Virus record (IMG/VR): IMGVR_UViG_3300026382_000033 | Location: 1 to 41,133 of that record | Reading direction: 5' to 3' (one strand) | Length of the DNA: 41,133 nucleotides | Source of the DNA: a virus | Shown here: positions 23,024 through 31,439 of the stretch, piece after piece | Layout: each line of letters starts with the position of its first letter | How positions within the stretch are numbered: the first letter of the stretch is position 1 | Notes under the pieces: generated by a model | What the model was told of the DNA's origin: nothing | What the model saw: the letters and a program-made list of their open reading frames with translations, nothing else | Database searches by the model: none | Program-made: the position numbers and the translations under genes

Positions 23024-23257
23024 TTAATCCTTCAGAAAAAAGTGAAAATGCTCTTTTGAAGCACCGGCAAAACCCGTATTCGTTATTGCTTGAACTCCAC
23101 CCCATATACCGTTTATTGGTTTATTCTGAATCAATTCTTCCAGATCAGCTTCATTATAAATTTTATAATCTTCACCTTTTATCAGAACTGGATGTTCAAT
23201 GCCTTCTTCGCCTAAATATGTACCATATACATTGCTTACTTTTGCATTTTTAGACAT
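23024..23257 (-). CDS. Unknown small protein
   Basis: 77 residues. A beta-rich start (VSNVYGTYLGEEGIEHPVLI), an acidic helix and a His/Phe-rich end (KEHFHFFLKD). Not recognised. It lies between coupled genes on both sides. Confidence 0.6.
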   Translation of the reverse strand: MSKNAKVSNVYGTYLGEEGIEHPVLIKGEDYKIYNEADLEELIQNKPINGIWGGVQAITNTGFAGASKEHFHFFLKD

Positions 23258-23416
23258 TTATATTCTTCCTCTATCTATCATTCTATCCAAATAGTCTTCA
23301 GCAGCCATCAACTCTATTTCAAAATAATTAATCTCTTTCTGAGAATTACTTAAAATTGCTAACTCCAGGTCTTTTTGTAAAGATTTTATATGCTCTGTGA
23401 TTTCTTGATATGTCAT
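23258..23416 (-). CDS. Small helical protein
   Basis: 52 residues: MTYQEITEHIKSLQKDLELA then a continuous amphipathic helix ending DYLDRMIDRGRI. Its stop is directly adjacent to the next ATG. It is the first gene after the promoter at 23445-23467. Its frame is closed precisely at the neighbouring gene, which supports it despite its length. Confidence 0.6.
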   Translation of the reverse strand: MTYQEITEHIKSLQKDLELAILSNSQKEINYFEIELMAAEDYLDRMIDRGRI

Positions 23417-23444
23417 TGTTAAGCCTTTTCTTTAATATGGTATA

Positions 23445-23467
23445 ATTATACCATAGCAATGCTTAAA
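23445..23467 (-). promoter_or_regulatory. Middle-type promoter (TTTAA-N12-TATAAT)
   Basis: Minus strand TTTAA (23467-23463), 12 bases, TATAAT (23450-23445), with GG before the -10 box. It heads the unit 23416 to about 21464. Confidence 0.65.
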
Positions 23468-23488
23468 ATAAGATTAATTTTTGAAAAT

Positions 23489-23710
23489 TTAAAGCCTATC
23501 CATCAAATCTTCAATAATCTCAAAAATTTCAATGTCAGGCCATTCCTCCTCAGGTAAATACCGTCATTGTTTTGATAAAATACAATTCCTCTTCAGTAAA
23601 ATCAAAGAACCTTGTAATATGCACTGTCATTGCTGAGACATTATCAACATGCTCTTTCGTTTCTGTATTAAATATTCTATCCTGATAATCAAAATTCCTT
23701 CATTCCTCAT
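23489..23710 (-). pseudogene. Gene with two frameshifts
   Basis: One frame gives DYQDRIFNTETKEHVDNVSA then MTVHITRFFDFTEEELYFIK and a stop near 23555. The next frame continues YLPEEEWPDIEIFEIIEDLM then DRL and a stop (23489-23491). At the other end a start at 23703 or 23710 (MRNEG or MKEF) is one base out of frame with the body, at a TTTT run near 23692. Two indels would restore about 70 residues. The body looks protein-like, so it is a recent pseudogene or carries sequencing indels. Confidence 0.5.
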
Positions 23711-23713
23711 TTT

Positions 23714-24136
23714 TTAACCATTACTAACACCATATTTTAGTCTATGGTAATATTTTACAAAATTATAAAATAAAAATGTAGTTATTTTTGATACATTTAA
23801 GTATAAAAGTATTTCTAAGAAATACTCATCAGCTTTTTTATACTCTTCCATATCACAAAGATAATCATGAACTATCACTGCTGGCATATAATTACTTCTA
23901 TTTGGTGGCCAAATACTCCAAAAAATTCTCGGTATATTTGCTCCATTTGTCTTATATCCTTTGGGTATTGTAATATCTTTATACTTAAAACTTTCAAGTA
24001 GTATATACCTATCTCCCTCTAATGGGGATATTTTGATTCCTTTATAAAAACCACTCTTTATTTCTTCTAATTCTAATTCTGTTTTGCTGTTTAACTCTAC
24101 TCTTAATTCATCCGCTGTGTGTTCTATATTTTCCAT
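23714..24136 (-). CDS. DUF1353 family phage protein
   Basis: 140 residues. KYKDITIPKGYKTNGANIPR then IFWSIWPPNRSNYMPAVIVH and DYLCDMEEYKKADEYFLEIL is the DUF1353 signature: a Gly-A-N/S-I-PR loop, an invariant HDyL and a conserved AD. The conserved His-Asp and second Asp could bind metal. It is common in tailed-phage genomes, often near tail or lysis genes, with no settled function. The C-terminus may be membrane-associated (KITTFLFYNFVKYY). Confidence 0.82.
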   Translation of the reverse strand: MENIEHTADELRVELNSKTELELEEIKSGFYKGIKISPLEGDRYILLESFKYKDITIPKGYKTNGANIPRIFWSIWPPNRSNYMPAVIVHDYLCDMEEYKKADEYFLEILLYLNVSKITTFLFYNFVKYYHRLKYGVSNG

Positions 24137-24151
24137 TTTTACCTCGTTTTA

Positions 24152-24529
24152 CTATAAAATCGTGTTTGATATACTTTCAATATTGCCATTGGTGTTATAG
24201 CTTAAATCTTTTTGTTTTTTTACATATGAATTTAATTCCAAATCAAAGATTTCATTTATCATTGACGATAAATTTCCGTTTGCATCAAAAGTAAAATCAA
24301 CAGACTTCAGTTTATCTGATGTCTCTGAAGCATACACAGTTATGTTTGATAAATTGCCTTCACTATCAAACGAAAAAGTTGTATCATCATCCCTTACACC
24401 ATGAAATATGGTACTATGTTTTCTAACCCTTGCTTCAACTTCACCATCAGTGGCAAGATTAGAGTCATCGGCTGTATAACTATCACCTGCTCTTGTTTGT
24501 CTAGCTCTTAATTTTGTTAATCTAGCCAT
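24152..24529 (-). CDS. Virion protein candidate with F-x-x-x-G-N-L repeats
   Basis: 125 residues. Basic start MARLTKLRARQTRAGDSYTA, then three short repeats: FSFDSEGNLSNIT, FTFDANGNLSSMI and LSYNTNGNIESIS. This beta-hairpin type repeat recalls YD/RHS-like or tail-fibre shafts. A minus-strand late promoter lies at 24548-24541, so it is a late gene. Probably structural. Confidence 0.6.
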   Translation of the reverse strand: MARLTKLRARQTRAGDSYTADDSNLATDGEVEARVRKHSTIFHGVRDDDTTFSFDSEGNLSNITVYASETSDKLKSVDFTFDANGNLSSMINEIFDLELNSYVKKQKDLSYNTNGNIESISNTIL

Positions 24530-24553
24530 ATTAAACCTCGTATTTATAAATTA

Positions 24554-24567
24554 TATAAATATTTATA
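24554..24567. promoter_or_regulatory. Palindromic bidirectional late promoter
   Basis: TATAAATATTTATA again, between the divergent genes at 24529 (-) and 24581 (+). A further minus-strand box (24548-24541) is next to it. Confidence 0.8.
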
Positions 24568-24580
24568 AAAAGGATTAGAT

Positions 24581-25192
24581 ATGGAAAACAACGAAATAAC
24601 TAAAGAAGATTATGAGCATTTAATTAAAAAACAGATTTTATCATTTAATTTACACAAAAATCAAAGTTATGTTGATAGATTAATGAAAGAAGGGGAGATA
24701 AAAGGATTATCAAAACTTAAAAACTATTATAAAAATGTTATTGAGGCAAAGTATCTACAAAAACAAGAAAAACTGAAGAGTTTCAAAGACAAAGAAACTT
24801 CAATGAAAAAATTTGATATTGCAAAAGAGGGTCCTAAATTTGCAAAAGAAATATACTCTGTGTATAGACAATGTGATGTCTCTTTAATAAGACTAAAAGA
24901 AGAATTATGTGTGCTAAAAGCACTTGAAAAATTGTTTATACGACTTGATAGAGATGTTGAAGATGCTTTAACGAGTATAGATATTTTGGATAGACTAAAA
25001 GAAAATAAAGGAAAATATAGTCCTGATGTTCAAGCAAGAGTGGATGCTGGCAAATGTGCCCTAAAAAGACCCGGAGGTAAAAAGAAGTTTCCTTGTGATA
25101 ATAGCATAGTGCCCGGAACAAAATATTGTAAAGAGCATCTTAAAAAATATGAGCCTATTATGTATGCTGACATATTTCCGGAGGGAGAATAA
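24581..25192 (+). CDS. Unknown late protein with C-terminal zinc-knuckle-like motif
   Basis: 203 residues. Mostly helical and basic up to about 150. The end has KCALKRPGGKKKFPCDNSIV and PGTKYCKEHLKKYEP, where three Cys and a His could bind zinc. Possible DNA-binding or packaging-related protein; not recognised. It follows a late promoter and AAGGAT, and touches the next gene with no gap. Confidence 0.65.
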   Translation: MENNEITKEDYEHLIKKQILSFNLHKNQSYVDRLMKEGEIKGLSKLKNYYKNVIEAKYLQKQEKLKSFKDKETSMKKFDIAKEGPKFAKEIYSVYRQCDVSLIRLKEELCVLKALEKLFIRLDRDVEDALTSIDILDRLKENKGKYSPDVQARVDAGKCALKRPGGKKKFPCDNSIVPGTKYCKEHLKKYEPIMYADIFPEGE

Positions 25193-25783
25193 ATGAGAAG
25201 TTTTTCACCACAAGAGTTAAAATATAGGTACGAAAGACTTAGAGATGGCCTTCAAATAGAGAGTGATGAAATAATGAATATGTTAACTGAAACAAGGAGA
25301 GAAGATGACAAAGGCATTGAGGCAATAATAAGAGGTGAAGGTGAGAAAAATATAATAAATAATTTTATGATAGACATAGAAGATTCTTTTTTGAGTTCTC
25401 AGAATATAGACACTATATATAAATACCTTGATAAATCTCCTGAAGAGTGGGATTTTATCACCGAGGAACAAAAAGCGATACTTAGGAACACTGAAAATTT
25501 TTATAAGAGGTTAAAGAGGAATTATATGTTATATAGGGCATATTTGATGATTCTTAGAAAAGAGGTTATTAATTTTGTCGAGGTTACGATTAAGAAATTA
25601 GATAACAAGGATGAAATACAACAATCAGAGTTATTCAAAGAGATGACTAAATATATTATTAGTAATTACACTTATAAGGACACCATGAAAGAGTTGGGGT
25701 TTGAGGTTCAAAGGGATGAAGAATTAAAAGAGGATAAATTATATAGATATAAATTAGATAAGAAAAACTTGGTTTATAAATAA
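25193..25783 (+). CDS. Unknown late helical protein
   Basis: 196 residues, helical, with a Tyr/Arg-rich middle (NFYKRLKRNYMLYRAYLMIL). Immediately follows the previous gene; the ribosome site (GGAGGGAGAA) is inside it. The last codons contain the late promoter of the next gene. Not recognised. Confidence 0.65.
   Translation: MRSFSPQELKYRYERLRDGLQIESDEIMNMLTETRREDDKGIEAIIRGEGEKNIINNFMIDIEDSFLSSQNIDTIYKYLDKSPEEWDFITEEQKAILRNTENFYKRLKRNYMLYRAYLMILRKEVINFVEVTIKKLDNKDEIQQSELFKEMTKYIISNYTYKDTMKELGFEVQRDEELKEDKLYRYKLDKKNLVYK
25775..25782 (+). promoter_or_regulatory. Late promoter inside the end of a gene
   Basis: TATAAATA overlaps the stop codon at 25781-25783 and drives the structural gene at 25872. 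The leader holds a small hairpin, CGCTT (25843-25847) with AAGCG (25852-25856), just before the ribosome site AAAGGAGAA. Confidence 0.65.
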
Positions 25784-25871
25784 AGATAAGGATTGTAAAT
25801 TTTGTAAATTTACTCTTTACATATCCGGAAAAATAAAAAACTCGCTTTTTTAAGCGGAAAGGAGAAATATA

Positions 25872-27092
25872 ATGGCAATTAAATCACTTATTAGTCAAGG
25901 TAGACAAATAAAAGCCTCAGTTGCGCAAACAGATACTGATTTAGGTACTGATAATGCGGAAAGAAATACATTAGTCACAGGTGCTGCATATTTAGAAGAA
26001 GATTTGAATTTTATTCGTTCAATGATTCTTGATATCACAGGAGAAAGTCTATGGTCAGATAAACCAGCAGTTACTCTATCAGAGGCAGCAGGTGCTTCTA
26101 ACAAGTTAATCTTACAACCTGTACAATATACTGGCTCTGTTACAGATGCAGATAATGTTGTAACAGACTTAAATGCGGTTGCGGGTGTAGCGAATACTGC
26201 TGACACTGAAGATATAGGATATGTTGTAACAGATGCAGCAACTCCGGCACCAGGAACAAAAGCATTTGTTGCTATTAGAGATAAAGCAACTAATATGCCT
26301 TTAGTTGATGACAATGAAAATCAAATATTTGCAGTTGCATATAATGACGGAAATGACAAAGTTCAACTAAAATTCTTTACGGATGTTGACGGTACATATA
26401 CTGCAGCAACAATGTCTGGTACTGTAGACTTTGAAGCAATATTACCAAGTAGACAAACATTAGCAAATGCTGATGAAGGTTTCGCAATGGTTAATGCTGG
26501 ATTTGCTGATCAAGTTGGTGCATTTGAAGTAGGTAGCTTAGAATGGGTAGATGGTGTACTTAATGATGGTACTACTCCAACTTATAACTTTGTTGCAAAT
26601 GAAGATATTACTGCAACTATCAACAAAATCGCAGCTGTAGGTGTTGATGATAAAAATCTTGGAGATAATGTTTCTGTTGTTTCGGGTATTGATAGTGCTA
26701 CATTCACTACTACATTCAAAACTGATAATGCTGATTCATACTTTGAAGATGGCGATGATTACTATACTGTATTCGAGAAAATCGATGCACAAATGAAAGC
26801 TAATGAAGAGGCTGCTGCTTCTGCAAGTGCTGATAAAGTAATCGAAATTCTTACTGCTAATGTAGCAGAAGAGGCTGCACATGCTTTACCACAAAGTAAA
26901 ACTTATCTTAATACAGATAAAGATGCAATGGATGTATTCGTAAATGGTCAATTGATTGTTTCAGATGCTGTTGCAGATGCTAATAATGCGGGTGATACAG
27001 GAGATTATTCAGAGTCAAGCACTACTGAAATAACTTTACACTTCCCACTAGAAATTGGTGATGTTATTACTTACGCTATTAAGAAAGCATAG
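25872..27092 (+). CDS. Major virion structural protein, tail/fibre type
   Basis: 406 residues, acidic, Ala/Asp/Thr-rich and beta-rich. It begins MAIKSLISQGRQIKASVAQT and has a long central beta domain. The end, KTYLNTDKDAMDVFVNGQLI then a final ITLHFPLEIGDVITYAIKKA, is a beta module seen at the C-termini of phage structural proteins that display a terminal domain. Codon use and G+C are closer to gp23 than to the neighbours, suggesting strong expression. Its own late promoter and a strong bidirectional terminator isolate it as a single-gene unit. Confidence 0.7.
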   Translation: MAIKSLISQGRQIKASVAQTDTDLGTDNAERNTLVTGAAYLEEDLNFIRSMILDITGESLWSDKPAVTLSEAAGASNKLILQPVQYTGSVTDADNVVTDLNAVAGVANTADTEDIGYVVTDAATPAPGTKAFVAIRDKATNMPLVDDNENQIFAVAYNDGNDKVQLKFFTDVDGTYTAATMSGTVDFEAILPSRQTLANADEGFAMVNAGFADQVGAFEVGSLEWVDGVLNDGTTPTYNFVANEDITATINKIAAVGVDDKNLGDNVSVVSGIDSATFTTTFKTDNADSYFEDGDDYYTVFEKIDAQMKANEEAAASASADKVIEILTANVAEEAAHALPQSKTYLNTDKDAMDVFVNGQLIVSDAVADANNAGDTGDYSESSTTEITLHFPLEIGDVITYAIKKA

Positions 27093-27099
27093 TAATAAA

Positions 27100-27127
27100 T
27101 AATATATCGGGAAATCCCGATATATTA
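27100..27127. terminator. Bidirectional terminator
   Basis: A 12-bp stem (27100-27111 with 27116-27127) including CGGG/CCCG and an AAAT loop lies between convergent genes. AT-rich stem bases serve both strands, and the minus-strand gene's stop codon is part of the stem. Confidence 0.8.
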
Positions 27128-27322
27128 AATAAATATTTTCTTACCATCTTTTATAATTATTTTCTTATATTTTTTATCGATTTTATCATCCAATATGTTG
27201 CTTTCAAATTTTTCACAGGTATTATTTTTTTTCTTAAATGAATGGAATATAACGCATATTCCAACAGATACATTTTTCTTTTTATAGTGCTTACACATCT
27301 CACATACCTTTTCTTTTTTCAT
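27125..27322 (-). CDS. Small four-Cys protein, probable zinc binder
   Basis: 65 residues. CEMCKHYKKKNVSVGICVIF and later NTCEKFE give Cys7, Cys10, Cys23 and Cys36, a set fit for zinc or an iron-sulfur centre. The C-terminus is Lys-rich (KIDKKYKKIIIKDGKKIF). Follows the gene at 27328. Function unknown. Confidence 0.65.
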   Translation of the reverse strand: MKKEKVCEMCKHYKKKNVSVGICVIFHSFKKKNNTCEKFESNILDDKIDKKYKKIIIKDGKKIFI

Positions 27323-27327
27323 TGTTA

Positions 27328-27612
27328 TTACCTCATTATCCTAGTGCCTAAATTTTCCACAACTTCTTTAATTTGTGTATTGTAAACGATAATATTATCC
27401 CCTTCTGCTTGCACTAATTTATTTTTTAAGAATGTATAAAACTCTTCCGCACTTTCAGCACTAGAATATTTAAGAATTTTTATTATTATTCCGTGCTCCT
27501 CTAAAACCACACCATATATATTATCATTAATCTTTATCTTTTTTATTTTTGATATTTTACTTAAATTTATTAGTTCACTATCAATCTCAATATAATTACT
27601 ATATATACCCAT
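27328..27612 (-). CDS. Small PH-like beta protein
   Basis: 94 residues. Strands INLSKISKIKKIKINDNIYG and VVLEEHGIIIKIL, then a helix SAEEFYTFLKNKLV. The plan matches each half of the protein at 16114-16548 and the one at 5621-5815. Starts at the stop of the upstream gene. Function unknown. Confidence 0.65.
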   Translation of the reverse strand: MGIYSNYIEIDSELINLSKISKIKKIKINDNIYGVVLEEHGIIIKILKYSSAESAEEFYTFLKNKLVQAEGDNIIVYNTQIKEVVENLGTRIMR

Positions 27613-28178
27613 TATGCAGTTACCTCCCTATATATCTCTGTCACAAAACGAATAACAGCATCATGATTATCAGATGTACTCGTCAATTTTATTTTCATTC
27701 GTAATTGTTTTGGAATAAATGCCGTATCACTTGATTCTATTGTTAAGCCATAATCATTTGTGCCTGTAATTTCAAATCTATTAATGAATCTATTCATTAC
27801 GATGTCAAAATCATACATCATATATTGTCCTGTCCCTGATGTATTTTCAACCAAATTGCCATTAACAACATCATAATTACCTGTATGTGTTGGGTTAGGA
27901 AATAATGTATTTGCTGGTAAAATTATCTCAACAGTTGCCGCATCACCTTCTGTCGCATTTCTCCAAAATAATACCCCATCTTTAAGGTATATGTCATCAA
28001 TAAAACCAACCAATAACTCTCCTGGACCATTAACTCTAAACGGGTCCCCCTCTCCTCTTATCCCATTTATGAGATCATCTCCTGCACCAGTAATATATAG
28101 ATATGTTTCACCTTGTCTTGATGTATTATAAGTTTTTGGTGTACCATCCAATTGAACAAATTGTTTTCTAAACCCCAT
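27612..28178 (-). CDS. Virion structural protein candidate
   Basis: 188 residues from the ATG at 28178 (AAGGAGGAG just upstream, inside the preceding gene); the longer frame to 28313 is a read-back into that gene. Begins MGFRKQFVQLDGTPKTYNTS. Beta-sandwich-like, with ITGAGDDLINGIRGEGDPFR. Gene order after the adhesin suggests a tail-fibre accessory or tip protein. Confidence 0.65.
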   Translation of the reverse strand: MGFRKQFVQLDGTPKTYNTSRQGETYLYITGAGDDLINGIRGEGDPFRVNGPGELLVGFIDDIYLKDGVLFWRNATEGDAATVEIILPANTLFPNPTHTGNYDVVNGNLVENTSGTGQYMMYDFDIVMNRFINRFEITGTNDYGLTIESSDTAFIPKQLRMKIKLTSTSDNHDAVIRFVTEIYREVTA

Positions 28179-30504
28179 ATTTTTCTCCTCCTTGTTTATA
28201 TATTGATAATAATTCTGTTTTTGAGTATAAAACCTCATCATAAAACCACTCAGATATTTTAAAATTTGTATATCTAACATAACCCAATGGTGTTCCAGAA
28301 GATACGGTACCAAAATTTACAAACATATTGTCATATTCATAATAAGAATTATTTTTTTGTGTAGTTGTTCCAACCTCAACGCCATTTTTATAATAAGTTA
28401 AAGTAGTTCCATTGCCAGTAACTGTAATCATTGTCCATTTATTCAAATCAATATTATTTGTTGTTATTCTAACAGATTCATAAGCATTTCTCATATTTGT
28501 TCTATAACTGTACCCAGATAAATAATCGGTATAATTTTTATTGCCTATACTAAAAATATAATTATAGCCAGCTGATGTCTCTATCCAATAATTAAAAGTA
28601 AAAATATGTTGATGATTAAAATTATTCATATCCTTGAACCTTAACGTTTTTAGATTTTTAATATTATAATAATCATAGTCATCTGTGCTTATTAATTCTG
28701 CTTTTATGTCATCAAATTCTTCATCAAATGAACAGCCATAAGGCACCGCGTTAGTCATACCAAATAGACCTATGCCTTGTGATATTATTTTTCTGAATAA
28801 TTTATCTGATGCAACATTATTCAGGGTTGCATCAGGACTTGCCATTTTTAATTCAATTTTTTCTTGTTTTCCATAATATCTCATTTTAAATTTATGGTAT
28901 CCTTGAGATAAAAATTTCACATTTGTATTTGTGTTTGATGCAGAATAATCACCTGACATATTAAATACACTTATTATTGATTCATCATCCATAATCAATT
29001 CGGCAGACCCATTTGATGTTAGCTCAAATGTATATAATCCTATATAATCTAAATATATATACCCTTCATGAATTATTATATTCTCGGCAGATATATTTGA
29101 ATCTAAATCTATAACATCTTGAGCTACTATTTTATTTAGGTATTTTTGATTACAGTATTTTTTCTCTAATATAGTAAAATTATAATTATTATTTGGAGCT
29201 GAGCTGATAGAACTCGCATCATAGTAATTATATCTAATCCCATTTTCAAAATTATTTTCTATATTATCTGTTATATCCGGATTTTGTGTATTTATTAGAT
29301 ACCTTACCATACTTTCACTAAAAGCAAAATTATATATTTTATATTTTCCCAATGCTATATTAGATAAAGGAACCTTTTTAGTTCCAATCATCAAATCAGA
29401 TGACCTAAAAGCCCTCGGTTTTATATGTGTATTAAAAATAAACAATCCATCATAAAAAATTGTCCACTTTTTATTAGAAAAGACTATAGTTATATTATGA
29501 AAATTATCTAATTCGGTATCTTCTATATTAGTTATTTTGAATGTTCTGCTATTGTGACCTTTGAAATAAAGTGCATTATTACGTATTTCTAATTTATATT
29601 CATTTTTATTAAATAATAAAATATTATTGTTATGAGAAAGTGGCTTAAACCACACACTAAATGTATAATCTTTATCTATATTAATATTTTGTATTTCTCC
29701 AAAGTTTATATATGTTTTTTCGTCTAAGAAAGTTTTATTTGTGTATAAAGGAACATTTATTATTTTGCCAAAATCATTATTAATACTATCAATAAATACT
29801 TCGTCATCTATATCTGTTTGGAAATCTACACTAAATTGCAATCTTTTTTCGTCTTCTGTTATTGGTACATCTATCTCTGGCTCAACAGCATTCAATTCTT
29901 CTAGGTATTGACTTTTTGATTTTATGTCATCAACGTATATTCCTTCTATAAAAATACCGAATGAACTGATCTTTGAACATTTTATTGTTAGAACAGGATC
30001 TTTTAATTTATAATCAATAGAGAATTCGAAGTGTGTATAATCTTTTAATTCGATATCCCCCATTAGATTTAGATCAGCTGTTATATTGCCAGATTTCAAA
30101 TCTATTATTGCTTCATTAAGATAGCCCTTAAATTCTATTACATATTGCTGGTTTGGTAATAAATCTACACTTTTTTGAAAATAATAATAATCATTGCTTG
30201 TGTAAGTGTTTATATCATTGACTATTGTTACATCAAGTGCTTCATTATCTTCTGATTGTGTTATATCAATCTTTGTTATTCCGGTATTCAAGAATGATGA
30301 TATACTTGCTATTGTTGTGAAAGTTGAATTATCATCTGAGAATGTGACAAAACCATCTAACATAGGCTGTACCAATTCATCCAAATAATTACTCAAACTA
30401 TAAAAATCAGATATATCTCTTAAATTTTTGGATTCTAATGCTTTTAATGTAAATCCCAAATTATCAAAAAATATATCATTATCAGTTACATTATTAATGT
30501 TCAT
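28168..30504 (-). CDS. LamG-PA14-LamG adhesin or tail fibre
   Basis: 778 residues. About 1-215: beta-rich N-terminal part. About 220-400: a LamG/concanavalin-like jelly roll (KDYTFSVWFKPLSHNNNILL; NFHNITIVFSNKKWTIFYDG). About 420-560: a PA14-like carbohydrate-binding domain (GYIYLDYIGLYTFELTSNGS; SQGYHKFKMRYYGKQEKIEL). About 610-775: a second LamG domain (FTFNYWIETSAGYNYIFSIG; LNKWTMITVTGNGTTLTYYK). These domains bind glycans in known proteins, so host-surface recognition is likely. Late promoter 20 bases upstream. Confidence 0.8.
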   Translation of the reverse strand: MNINNVTDNDIFFDNLGFTLKALESKNLRDISDFYSLSNYLDELVQPMLDGFVTFSDDNSTFTTIASISSFLNTGITKIDITQSEDNEALDVTIVNDINTYTSNDYYYFQKSVDLLPNQQYVIEFKGYLNEAIIDLKSGNITADLNLMGDIELKDYTHFEFSIDYKLKDPVLTIKCSKISSFGIFIEGIYVDDIKSKSQYLEELNAVEPEIDVPITEDEKRLQFSVDFQTDIDDEVFIDSINNDFGKIINVPLYTNKTFLDEKTYINFGEIQNINIDKDYTFSVWFKPLSHNNNILLFNKNEYKLEIRNNALYFKGHNSRTFKITNIEDTELDNFHNITIVFSNKKWTIFYDGLFIFNTHIKPRAFRSSDLMIGTKKVPLSNIALGKYKIYNFAFSESMVRYLINTQNPDITDNIENNFENGIRYNYYDASSISSAPNNNYNFTILEKKYCNQKYLNKIVAQDVIDLDSNISAENIIIHEGYIYLDYIGLYTFELTSNGSAELIMDDESIISVFNMSGDYSASNTNTNVKFLSQGYHKFKMRYYGKQEKIELKMASPDATLNNVASDKLFRKIISQGIGLFGMTNAVPYGCSFDEEFDDIKAELISTDDYDYYNIKNLKTLRFKDMNNFNHQHIFTFNYWIETSAGYNYIFSIGNKNYTDYLSGYSYRTNMRNAYESVRITTNNIDLNKWTMITVTGNGTTLTYYKNGVEVGTTTQKNNSYYEYDNMFVNFGTVSSGTPLGYVRYTNFKISEWFYDEVLYSKTELLSIYKQGGEKYGV

Positions 30505-30509
30505 ATTTA

Positions 30510-30698
30510 TTACCTTTTTATTTTATTTATATTTTTCCAAAAATTTTTAACATATTTTTCTCTAATTATGGAATATGTTTTATCTTGAATTTTATTTGTT
30601 TTCTTTCCATAACAGCATTTTTCGCACATCAGTAAATCAGGTTCCGTGCCTTTTGCATTTCTATGACTTAAACAAGTTAATAGATTACAATTCATCAT
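30510..30698 (-). CDS. Small Cys-rich protein
   Basis: 62 residues. CNLLTCLSHRNAKGTEPDLL then MCEKCCYGKK gives five Cys plus a His, likely a zinc-binding fold, followed by a basic tail. It overlaps the upstream fibre gene by 4 bases. It might be a remnant or relative of endonuclease zinc modules. Function unknown. Confidence 0.55.
   Translation of the reverse strand: MMNCNLLTCLSHRNAKGTEPDLLMCEKCCYGKKTNKIQDKTYSIIREKYVKNFWKNINKIKR
30524..30531 (-). promoter_or_regulatory. Late promoter of the LamG-PA14 gene
   Basis: TATAAATA on the minus strand inside the last codons of the small Cys-rich gene, 20 bases before the ATG at 30504. Confidence 0.7.
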
Positions 30699-31429
30699 TC
30701 TGGATAATAAATCTTCCTAAAACCCAATACAAATACTGCATTATTCAGTGCTGTATCTAATATATATGAGCTTATTGCCACCCCAGCATTAAAATCTATA
30801 TTTAGATTTTCGTTATAAGCATAATTAACGGCTGTTGATCCGAGGTTTAATGAAGCCAAGGCATTTCTATTATCATTTTCATCTCTCACTTCGATAACAG
30901 TCCCTTTATTTTTATCCGTAGTGCTGTACTCAAATGATACCAGACAACAATCTTCGCCAGCCCTTAACTCGTATGGAAATTTGGAAGATGATATACCGTC
31001 TGCATATCTCATATATGTATTACTTTTATTTGAACCACTTCTTGAGAACATAACCCTTACTATTTGATTATCGAGATATTTTTCTCTATCTTCATCATAG
31101 TAGTAAGGCAATGCAATGGTTTGAATATCTGCCTGGTTAATCCATTGAACAGAATCACTTTCTCCATCATATCTAAGGATTTTTTGGTCATCTTCATCTG
31201 GGTCTGGGGTCGGTATTATTGATGTGCCGGCTACAGCATCTGACCAAATATAATTTGTTCCGTCAAATTTTAAGTATTGATTGTCATTATCAGGGGACAA
31301 TGCTTCAGGAACATGTATTGTACTATTTTTATGGTCTGTTATCTTTTCTGCCACATATTCAGACATCTCATCTTCTGAGGCAAAATCACTATCCAAAACC
31401 TGACTTTCTTTTATTTTTGTCCTTGCCAT
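30695..31429 (-). CDS. Tail-fibre protein
   Basis: 244 residues. The N-terminus MARTKIKESQVLDSDFASED is a recurring opening of phage fibre proteins (A-R-T-K-I-x-E-S-Q-V--x-DF-SE-E). Then YLKFDGTNYIWSDAVAG and LRYDGESDSVQWINQAD are the typical short collar repeats of fibre shafts. A beta-rich C-terminal domain (about 110-244) may be the binding part. Confidence 0.7.
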   Translation of the reverse strand: MARTKIKESQVLDSDFASEDEMSEYVAEKITDHKNSTIHVPEALSPDNDNQYLKFDGTNYIWSDAVAGTSIIPTPDPDEDDQKILRYDGESDSVQWINQADIQTIALPYYYDEDREKYLDNQIVRVMFSRSGSNKSNTYMRYADGISSSKFPYELRAGEDCCLVSFEYSTTDKNKGTVIEVRDENDNRNALASLNLGSTAVNYAYNENLNIDFNAGVAISSYILDTALNNAVFVLGFRKIYYPE

Positions 31430-31439
31430 ATATTATCTC

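Noticed and set aside
22818-23105. Longer 95-residue version of the two-helix membrane protein
   Set aside because: It would overlap the neighbouring gene by 82 bases; the ATG at 23021 has its own ribosome site.
27612-28313. 233-residue version of the structural protein
   Set aside because: The first 45 codons overlap the end of the LamG-PA14 gene; the strong site AAGGAGGAG marks the ATG at 28178.
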